Assembly: GCA_002423545.1 (NCBI GenBank)
Contig: DIWP01000042.1
Span: forward strand, 128,441 to 146,089
Length of the DNA: 17,649 nucleotides
From: Thermoleophilia bacterium UBA6103
GTDB lineage: Bacteria; Actinomycetota; Thermoleophilia; UBA2241
Direction: 5' to 3'
Shown here: positions 13,134 through 17,649 of the stretch, one piece after another
How positions within the stretch are numbered: the first letter of the stretch is position 1
How the letters are laid out: each line of letters begins with the position of its first letter
Translations under genes and position numbers: made by a program
The notes under the pieces: generated by a model
Databases searched by the model: none
Seen by the model: the letters and a program-made list of their open reading frames with translations, nothing else
Told to the model about the DNA's origin: nothing

Positions 13134-13206
13134 GGGGCATCAATCGCGGACGGGTTGTCTGGACTACGATCAGTCGACCGCCGCGGAACGCAATAGATGA
13201 ATCATA

Positions 13207-13386
13207 TTACTCGCGGCGCGCCTCCGCCACGCGTTTCTTGAACGCCTGCACTTTCGGATCGTCGGCAGAGGTGGCGCGGATGAACTCGGCGTAGGAGGAG
13301 AACTCGGCCTTGCGAGCCTCGTACTCCGCCAGCAGATCCTCCTGCGCCCGGCGCTTCGCGGCCACACAGTCAAACGTCTTGCTCAT
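13207..13386 (-). CDS. Conserved small hypothetical protein (MSKTFDCV family)
   Basis: A 59-aa protein: MSKTFDCVAAKRRAQEDLLAEYEARKAEFSSYAEFI, then KVQAFKKRVAEARRE. The KTFDCV.xKRRxxE start is a recurrent, uncharacterised small-protein family, and the rest is highly helical and charged. It lies 7 bp after the other small gene (13394-13603), so they form a two-gene unit with the size and layout of a TA module. Function is unknown. The start at ATG 13386 has GGAG about 13 bp upstream, so translation may be coupled to the upstream gene. Confidence 0.72.
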   Translation of the reverse strand: MSKTFDCVAAKRRAQEDLLAEYEARKAEFSSYAEFIRATSADDPKVQAFKKRVAEARRE

Positions 13387-13393
13387 CGCTGAT

Positions 13394-13603
13394 TCAATCG
13401 CTCCGCTTGCTTCGGGGTGGCTTGGAGGGAAACGTCGCCAGCCGCTGGGGGTGCTTCTGCTCCTCTTTTCTGAGCGCGTCGACCATGGCGTGGATGTCGT
13501 AGCCGAAGCGCTCGGCATACAGGCGCCGGATGCGCCGCACTTCCTCAACAACGGGGTCGGTAGCCTTCTCGTTCACGAACACGAGGACACCAGACCCTTT
13601 CAT
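13394..13603 (-). CDS. Conserved small hypothetical protein (DPVVEEVRRIR family), partner of the next gene
   Basis: A 69-aa protein from ATG 13603: MKGSGVLVFVNEKATDPVVEEV, RRIRRLYAERFGYDIHAMVDALRKEEQKHPQRL, Pro/Arg-rich tail. The DPVVEEVR.IR...FGYDI..M pattern recurs in many bacterial small proteins encoded beside a KTFDCV-type gene. No catalytic motif is evident. Upstream ATG 13633 is possible but its extra residues overlap a family-2 repeat border. A TA role is only suggested by size, pairing and location in this array. Confidence 0.7.
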   Translation of the reverse strand: MKGSGVLVFVNEKATDPVVEEVRRIRRLYAERFGYDIHAMVDALRKEEQKHPQRLATFPSKPPRSKRSD

Positions 13604-13640
13604 GCATGCAGCGTGCGGGTTCGGCGTCACCAAGGCGACG

Positions 13641-13672
13641 GTGACGATGCCATCAGGCGGGTGGCGGTCATT
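13641..13672 (+). repeat. Family-2 dispersed repeat, copy 2
   Basis: GGTGACGATGCCATCAGGCG is followed by GGTGGCGGTCATTG. It lies 38 bp upstream of the start of the small-protein pair, with the same core as copies at 10321, 14348 and 16122. Confidence 0.7.
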
Positions 13673-13728
13673 GAGCCCATCTCACCTGCATCAGACCCAC
13701 TCCAACGGTCTGTGCACTTCACCGCCAT

Positions 13729-14102
13729 CGGGCAAAGCAATGGCGTACAACCACGGCGACGTCAAAGGCGTCGCGGCATCCGTCCAGGATGAGATGGCTG
13801 GCCAGATTCACGTCCGACCCCTTCTCTTCCGGTACCAGTACGAGCGGCCGCTTGGCCTGGCCATCGGCGGGATCGACCGCCTTCAGATACTTCTGGTTCA
13901 CGACGAACTGTCCATAGTGGATCGTGAGGTTGCGGACGGTCTGCAGCGCTCGCAGATACGACTCCTGACGAGCAGCGCGACCCGGGTCAGAAGGCGTTGA
14001 GGACACCTTGGCCGTGAAGTAGCGGATGCGCGCGATGTCGTTCCGCGGGAGCGCTTTCTCGCAGAGGCGCCGCATGTCGAGCCACTTGAGGCGTGGGGGC
14101 AG
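13729..14102 (-). pseudogene. NYN-domain ribonuclease (LabA-like) relic, both ends lost
   Basis: The reading LKWLDMRRLCEKALPRNDIARIRYFTAKVSSTPSDPGRAARQESYLRAL..., then LTIHYGQFV and EEKGSDVNLASHLILDG, then FDVAVVV, is the middle of a NYN-domain protein, including the conserved Asp of EEKGSDVNLA. The first strand (YVDGFNLYYG-type) is absent: where it should be there is a hairpin terminator (14147-14169). The C-terminal SNDSDL-type motif is replaced by RHCFARWR and a stop. The ORF is open to 14225 but the upstream part has no family character. It is probably non-functional; the missing acidic residues are catalytic in this family. Confidence 0.75.
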
Positions 14103-14146
14103 CGCCGCGCGTGCTGAATGGATAGGCAGCTTCCTCCAGAAAAGCA

Positions 14147-14169
14147 GAAGCCGCCTGATCGGCGGCTTC
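14147..14169 (-). terminator. Intrinsic terminator on the - strand, ahead of the NYN relic
   Basis: GAAGCCGCC (14147-14155) pairs perfectly with GGCGGCTTC (14161-14169) over a 5-base loop. On the - strand the stem is followed by TGCTTTTCT, a U-rich tract. It would end transcription entering from the right and lies inside the frame of the NYN relic, supporting loss of that gene's 5' end. Confidence 0.7.
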
Positions 14170-14347
14170 GCGCCCTGCGCCGCAGCCCAGGGTAAGTGAC
14201 CACATGATAGCGATAGTGGGTTCACTCGTCAATGTCTGCGTGAGCGATCGCCCGTCGCCTGGTCGGGGCTGATCTGCTGTTGAAGACGGATCTGGAATCC
14301 ACGTGCATCATGGCCTCACGATAGTCGTCAGTGATGGATGGCGCCAC

Positions 14348-14430
14348 GGTGACGATGCCGTCAGCCGGGTGGCAATGGTCCACGCAGGTGGTTGACGTTG
14401 GCGACCGTTGAGGGTTGACCGCGACGACAG
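14348..14430 (+). repeat. Family-2 dispersed repeat, copy 3
   Basis: GGTGACGATGCCGTCAGCCG, then GGTGGCAATGGTCCACGCAG and GTTGACGTTGGCGACC. It is the counterpart of 16122-16205 in the duplicated segment. Confidence 0.75.
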
Positions 14431-14516
14431 CTGGGAGGGTGGGGGGCTCGTGCCAGTGACGGCTGTCGTGTACCGCTCTCGTGATGGCTCTCGTGGCGCC
14501 GATGGCTCTCGGATTC

Positions 14517-14566
14517 GTGTACAGATGGCGGGGTCGCAGGTGTACACGGGCCCCGGAGCGGCCGGA
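14517..14566 (+). repeat. Family-1 dispersed palindromic repeat, copy 5
   Basis: GTGTACAGA, then GGCGGGGTCGCA, GGTGTACACGGG and CCCCGGAGCGGCCGGATG. Both arms changed from GTCCAC to GTACAC, keeping left-right complementarity. Confidence 0.7.
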
Positions 14567-14740
14567 TGTTCAGAGTGGCACCCGGTGCCCGGCCCCAGGC
14601 GCCGGGCCGGGGCGCGGCGGCGTGTCGGAAGGTCGCGACTCGGCGTGCCGCGGGTTAGTCGTGCGGGCTGCCGGCCTAGCCCGTCGTGTGTCAGTCGGCG
14701 AGGGCTCCGTACACTGCCCCGAGGGCCGCCCCGGCAACTC

Positions 14741-15062
14741 TCACTCCGAACGCAGCCCCCCGTACTGCGCCTCGTAGTACGCCCGCCACTCGCCGCTCCT
14801 GATGGGCTCCCACCAGTCGCGGCGCTCGGCATTCCAGGCCACGGTGGCCGCGAGGCCCTCGGCGAACGGCACCTGCGGCGCCCAGCCCAGGGAGCGCAGC
14901 CGCGAGCAGTCGGCCGAGTAGCGGCGGTCGTGACCGAGGCGGTCGGGCAGCGGCCGGATTAGGTTCTCATCGCGCCCGGTGGCGGCCAGGATGCGGGCCG
15001 TGATCTCGCGGTTGGAGATCTCGTTGCGGGCCCCGACGTTGTAGACCTCGAGGAACGAGCCA
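14741..15062 (-). pseudogene. dTDP-glucose 4,6-dehydratase (RmlB) C-terminal fragment, duplicate
   Basis: The reading FLEVYNVGARNEISNREITARILAATGRDENLIRPLPDRLGHDRRYSADCSRLRSLGW ... WRAYYEAQYGGLRSE is the last ~105 residues of RmlB and is highly similar to the fragment at 16364-16953. Family motifs YNVG.GNE, RPGHDRRY-type (here RLGHDRRY) and GW.P.. are present, but the Rossmann fold and the catalytic Thr-Asp-Glu and YxxxK are absent. Upstream the frame continues as AVVEVALQDAETVAALEVYGSIE, which I do not recognise. It cannot be an active dehydratase. Confidence 0.85.
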
Positions 15063-15268
15063 CTCTCGATGGAGCCGTAGACCTCAAGTGCGGCAACGGT
15101 CTCAGCGTCTTGCAGAGCGACTTCCACGACGGCAATCGCCGGAGACTCGGGCCGGCCTGGTTCTCCCGATCTCAGTATCGACGCCGGCCGTCCTGTGACA
15201 CACCGCGCACACAAACGTAAGACGACACCGCAGATGGCGAAAGAATGGCGAAGAGCTGCCCAGCGTCA

Positions 15269-15317
15269 GGCACATGAGCGGCGCCGCGCAGGGTTGTCCG
15301 GCTCGATGTGCTTGTCA
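15269..15317 (-). repeat. Family-3 stop-codon-linked repeat, copy 2
   Basis: On the - strand it starts with the TGA stop of hepT, TGACAAGCACATCGA, and ends GCCGCTCATGTGCC. It matches 12463-12510 at both ends perfectly (14-15 bp) and at most central positions, and has one extra base. Confidence 0.85.
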
Positions 15318-15668
15318 GTCTGCGTCTCCCATATCTCGGAGAAGTGCTGCGCACTCGGCTCGCAGGATGGGCGCGTCATGCTGGGCGATGGCGAACACGG
15401 CCTCGTCGTCGATCTGCGGGTACTCGTGCACAAGGCGGTTGCGGAAGCCGACGATGAGACGTGCATGCGAGATGCGCGACGCGAGAGCCGGGTCGCGGCG
15501 AGAGAGGACGCCGATGGCTTCGCCGATGATGGTGAACTCGCGCTCGACGGCAGAGCGGATGGGTCGTCGTGAGCGGTAGGCGTCGAGGTCGACTCCAATG
15601 AGGACCTCGGCGACCGCATCGCAGGCCTCGACGATGTCGGTCAGGTAGGCGGCCGTGCTACGCGGCAT
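15315..15668 (-). CDS. hepT: HepT-type HEPN ribonuclease toxin
   Basis: A 117-aa HEPN-domain toxin. The catalytic motif RNRLVHEY (residues 76-83) contains the R-x4-H ribonuclease signature plus the Tyr that MntA-type antitoxins modify. Flanking helices (YLTDIVEACDAVAEVLIG, VEREFTIIGEAIGVLSRR, ARLIVGFRN) fit the HepT family at normal length. The ATG at 15668 lies within the 3' end of mntA, an 11-bp overlap. In studied systems HepT cleaves RNA (including tRNA 3' ends) and is silenced by polyadenylylation/AMPylation of the Tyr. It appears intact. Confidence 0.92.
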   Translation of the reverse strand: MPRSTAAYLTDIVEACDAVAEVLIGVDLDAYRSRRPIRSAVEREFTIIGEAIGVLSRRDPALASRISHARLIVGFRNRLVHEYPQIDDEAVFAIAQHDAPILRAECAALLRDMGDAD

Positions 15669-15987
15669 AGAGCAGCTGCCGGGTGCGTTCGATATCGCGG
15701 GCGATGTAGCGGTTCTTCACGGCACCGGCCATGACCAGGTCGACCTCGACCCCGAGCAGCTCACCCAGTTCATCGAGCAGGTCGAAGTAGGCGACTGCTT
15801 TGGCATAGCCGTCCATGGGCGCGAACTCGACGAGCAAGTCGATGTCGCTCTCGTCCGGGCGGAAGTCGTCGCGCAGAGCAGAACCGAAGACGTCGAGACG
15901 TGCCACGCCGTACCGGACGCACAGCTCGGCGATCGCCTCGCGCTTGTCTTGCAGGACGTTGACCACGACGCTCACCTCCACAGCCAT
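15658..15987 (-). CDS. mntA: MntA-type nucleotidyltransferase antitoxin
   Basis: A 109-aa minimal nucleotidyltransferase. The motif FGSALRDDFRPDESDIDLLVEF (residues 34-55) has the Gly-Ser and the metal-binding Asp-x-Asp (D48, D50), with a third Asp in VEVDLVMAG. It should AMPylate the Tyr of HepT to neutralise it. The start ATG at 15987 follows family length, but GGAGG inside the first codons makes GTG 15966 a serious alternative. It lies immediately right of segmental copy A's end and left of copy B, so the module is bracketed by duplicated DNA. Confidence 0.9.
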   Translation of the reverse strand: MAVEVSVVVNVLQDKREAIAELCVRYGVARLDVFGSALRDDFRPDESDIDLLVEFAPMDGYAKAVAYFDLLDELGELLGVEVDLVMAGAVKNRYIARDIERTRQLLYAA

Positions 15988-16121
15988 GCTATCGCGGTGC
16001 GACGCGGCTGGCCACAATCCGCTACGTGAGCGATCGCCTCTCGCCCAGTCGCGCCCTCTTTGTCGTCGAGTGATAGCTGCATGATGGCATCACGATAGTC
16101 GGCGGCGGTCGACGGCGCCAG

Positions 16122-16205
16122 GGTGACGATGCCATCAGCGGGGTGGCAATGGTGCCCGCAAGCAGTTGACGTTGATGACCGCACGGTGTTGAAGGCGACG
16201 ATAGC
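16122..16205 (+). repeat. Family-2 dispersed repeat, copy 4
   Basis: GGTGACGATGCCATCAGCGG, then GGTGGCAATGGTGCCCGCAA and GTTGACGTTGATGACCGC. It lies about 135 bp upstream of the mntA start. Confidence 0.75.
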
Positions 16206-16244
16206 TGGAGGATGGGGGGCTCGTGACGCTGATGGCTCTGGAAC

Positions 16245-16296
16245 GTGTGGACATATCGCGGGGTCGCAGGTGTCCACGGATCCCAGAGCGGCTGGA
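16245..16296 (+). repeat. Family-1 dispersed palindromic repeat, copy 6
   Basis: GTGTGGACATATCGCGGGG, TCGCAGGTGTCCACGG and ATCCCAGAGCGGCTGG: both arms intact, in the same relative place as copy 5 in the duplicated segment. Confidence 0.8.
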
Positions 16297-16363
16297 TGCT
16301 GAGGGGGAGTGCCCGGCGCCGGGCTCGCGCGTGGCACACGCTCGAGGATCGGCGAGCAGTCGG

Positions 16364-16953
16364 TCAGTCGGCGAGCGCCCCGCGCTCCGCCCCGAACCGG
16401 GCCCCGTACTGCGCCTCGTAGTACGCCCGCCAGTCGCCGCTCTTGATCGGCCCCCACCAGTCGCGGTGCTCGGCATACCAGGCGACGGTGGCGGCCAGGC
16501 CCTCGGCGAACGGCACCTGCGGCGTCCAGCCCAGGGCGCGCAGCTTTGAGCAGTCGACCGAGTAGCGGCGGTCGTGACCCAGGCGGTCGGGCACCGGCCG
16601 GATGAGGCTCTCATCGCGCCCGGTGGCGGCCAGGATGCGGGCCGTGATCTCGCGGTTGGCGACCTCGTTGCCGGCGCCGACGTTGTAGATCTCCCCCTCG
16701 GCACCGCGGCGCAGCACCGCATCGAGCGCGCGGCAGTTGTCCTCCACGTGGATCCAGTCGCGAACGTTGCCGCCGTCGCCGTAGAGCGGCAGCGGCTGCT
16801 CGTCGAGGGCGTTGGTGGCAAACAGCGGGATGAGCTTCTCGGGGTACTGATAGGGACCGTAGTTGTTGGCGCTGCGGGTGATGAGCACCGGGGCGTCGTA
16901 GGTGGTGCGGTAGGCGAGCACCAGCAGATCGGCGCCGGCCTTGCTGGCGAAGA
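16364..16953 (-). pseudogene. rmlB: dTDP-glucose 4,6-dehydratase (RmlB) C-terminal part
   Basis: About 196 residues from FASKAGADLLVLAYRTTYDAPV to the stop: RSANNYGPYQYPEKLIPLF, DGGNVRDWIHVEDNCRALDAVL, GEIYNVGAGNE, RLGHDRRYSVDCSKL. These are RmlB signatures in order, but the first ~140 residues, carrying the GxxGxxG NAD site and the catalytic Thr-Asp-Glu, are missing. The 5' boundary falls at the catalytic ASK segment, where the sequence joins an RmlC-like fragment in a different frame. The RmlB frame stays open to 17041 but that part encodes RmlC in another frame. RmlB normally makes dTDP-4-keto-6-deoxyglucose for rhamnose synthesis; this remnant should be inactive. Confidence 0.85.
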
Positions 16954-17106
16954 CTTCCAGCCATGCCACACGCAGGGCGGGATGCGCACCAGCAGCGGCT
17001 TGTGCTCGCCGATGAACAGCTCGTCGTCGTTGCGCAGGCACTCCATCAGGCGGCCGCGTTCGTCGGGGATCACCTTGAGCGGCTTGAGCGCGACGCCGTG
17101 GATCAT
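16951..17106 (-). pseudogene. RmlC-like dTDP-sugar 3,5-epimerase, internally deleted
   Basis: From ATG 17106, with GGAAAGGA upstream: MIHGVALKPLKVIPDERGRL, MECLRNDDELF, then directly IGEHKPLLVRIPPCVWHGWK. Full cupin-type epimerases of this family (~150 aa) have about 65 residues between those two blocks, including the catalytic His and the GVVKxWHxH region. The second block is followed at once by RmlB-type sequence in another frame. The gene start is therefore genuine but the enzyme is gone. It is 33 bp after rmlA in the same direction. Confidence 0.75.
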
Positions 17107-17139
17107 GGTGCGGTCATCCTTTCCGGGCGCGGGTCCCCG

Positions 17140-17649
17140 TCAGAGGACGCCGATCTGGCTGGAGTCGCCGACCATGAAGCGGCAGGCGTGCGGGTGCTGC
17201 TGGGAGCGGGCGATGGTGACGCCCCTGCCGATGAGGCTGTCGGTGAGGCGGGCGTCGAGGCCGTGGATGCTGCTGCCGGCCAGGACGATGGAGTGCTCTA
17301 TCTCGGCCTGCTCCACGCAGACGTTGTCGGCGAGCGACGTGTAGGGTCCGATGTAGGCGTGGGTGAGGCGGCAGCCGGCGCCGATGACGGCCGGGCCGCG
17401 CACGGTGGTGTGCTCCAGACGGCTGCCGGCACCGATGCGTACCGGCCCGTCGATGCGGCAGTCGACGCAGCCCTCCGGCAGGCCGTTGGCGGCGGAGGCG
17501 TCGGAGACGTCCTCGAGCGCGCTGAGGATGAGCCGGTTGGCCTGCAGGATGTCGTCGAGCTTGCCGGTGTCTTTCCACCAGCCGCTCACCAGGTGCGGCT
17601 CGACCCGCAGGCCGCCGTCGAGCAGGTGCTGGATGGCGTCGGTGATCTC
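17140..17649 (-). CDS. rmlA: Glucose-1-phosphate thymidylyltransferase, long form (C-terminal part; 5' end outside window)
   Basis: About 169 C-terminal residues are visible. EITDAIQHLLDGGLRVEP, then SGWWKDTGKLDDILQANRLIL, is the end of the nucleotidyltransferase domain. It is followed by a left-handed beta-helix with hexapeptide-type turns (VRIGAGSRLEHTTVRGPAVIGAGCRLTHAYIGPYTSL, IEHSIVLAGSSIHG) and the usual end FMVGDSSQIGVL. This marks the long (~355 aa) RmlA type rather than the short ~290 aa type. It makes dTDP-glucose, the first step of the dTDP-rhamnose path. The remaining part lies beyond the right edge. Unlike its downstream partners, the visible portion shows no damage. Confidence 0.9.
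   Translation of the reverse strand, partial: EITDAIQHLLDGGLRVEPHLVSGWWKDTGKLDDILQANRLILSALEDVSDASAANGLPEGCVDCRIDGPVRIGAGSRLEHTTVRGPAVIGAGCRLTHAYIGPYTSLADNVCVEQAEIEHSIVLAGSSIHGLDARLTDSLIGRGVTIARSQQHPHACRFMVGDSSQIGVL

Larger units (their letters stand above)
14226..14740. other. Gene-free stretch; left part of a segmental duplication
   Basis: These 515 bp correspond, with insertions, to 16025-16363. They hold family-2 copy 3 and family-1 copy 5. Small ORFs are present on both strands but none has domain character. Confidence 0.6.
14238..15050 (-). repeat. Segmental duplication copy A (rmlB 3' end plus flank)
   Basis: Aligns end to end with 16025-16692 by eye: both begin CGTGAGCGATCGCC, carry the family-2 then family-1 elements in the same order, then the rmlB 3' end, and part company just after CGTTGTAGA. 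Copy A is about 145 bp longer, all in the non-coding part. Confidence 0.8.
15988..16363. other. Gene-free stretch 5' of mntA; part of segmental copy B
   Basis: These 376 bp contain the mntA promoter region, family-2 copy 4 and family-1 copy 6. No sigma-70 promoter was clear, and no ORF with domain character. Confidence 0.55.
16025..16692 (-). repeat. Segmental duplication copy B (rmlB 3' end plus flank)
   Basis: Counterpart of 14238-15050. Coding part agrees at most positions (for example RILAATGRDExLIRPxPDRLGHDRRYS), while the non-coding part has diverged with indels. Confidence 0.8.

Noticed and set aside
14741..15314. Transposon or IS between rmlB fragment and hepT
   Set aside because: No transposase ORF and no terminal inverted repeats were found; segmental duplication explains the fragment.
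7208..16205. Integron attC sites between TA modules
   Set aside because: The border elements lack recognisable R''(RYYYAAC)/R'(GTTRRRY) pairs with the expected inverted layout, and no IntI-type integrase is present.

Overview
The window is high-GC DNA with GTG starts, strong AGGAGG-type ribosome binding sites and few intrinsic terminators. Gene content suggests a deep-branching actinobacterium (Thermoleophilia- or Coriobacteriia-like): a PocR/PAS/GAF/HD-GYP sensor, a GerW/YtfJ-like protein, a small L7/L12-like protein, a long-form RmlA and many small toxin-antitoxin (TA) modules. This lineage is an inference; there is no rRNA or other marker gene here.

Left part (1-6030): two paralogous HD-GYP cyclic-di-GMP phosphodiesterases on the + strand (227-2713 and 4367-5671) share a GAF-like plus HD-GYP module and differ in their N-terminal sensor regions. 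Between them, on the - strand, lies a two-gene operon of a one-TM protein with a repetitive basic tail and a GerW/YtfJ-like protein. A small L7/L12-C-terminal-like gene follows the second phosphodiesterase. A 34-bp palindromic unit is tandemly duplicated directly before the second phosphodiesterase.

Middle and right part (5970-16000): almost everything recognisable is on the - strand and is a TA module or a TA-like relic: RHH/GNAT, YefM/YoeB, HicB-like/HicA (frameshifted at its start), a Phd relic, Phd/ParE, a HigA-like antitoxin with only a stub of its toxin, a conserved pair of tiny proteins, two NYN-domain relics and MntA/HepT. A secreted clan GH-A glycosidase-like gene (7558-8847) interrupts this array. 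One divergent + strand gene (11433-11600, 55 aa) was missed by size cut-offs. It looks like a RiPP/bacteriocin precursor with a double-glycine leader and an 18-residue Pro/Asp-rich core.

Right end (14741-17649): a dTDP-sugar (rml) locus on the - strand. It has the C-terminal part of a long-form RmlA that runs off the window, then an RmlC-like gene reduced by internal deletion and an RmlB reduced to its C-terminal part. A second RmlB C-terminal fragment lies further left, and the two copies of this segment bracket MntA/HepT.

The intergenic DNA is not random. At least three dispersed repeat families are visible: a ~50-bp imperfect palindrome (six copies), a GGTGACGATGCC-type element with TGACGTT motifs found 5' of most TA modules, and a 48/49-bp element that contains the stop codon and 3' flank of two unrelated TA genes. 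There are also several minisatellites, one of which has expanded inside the GNAT toxin. The picture is a repeat-rich, co-oriented TA island undergoing gain, duplication and decay. The most notable new items are the hidden double-glycine peptide gene and the repeat families tied to TA borders.
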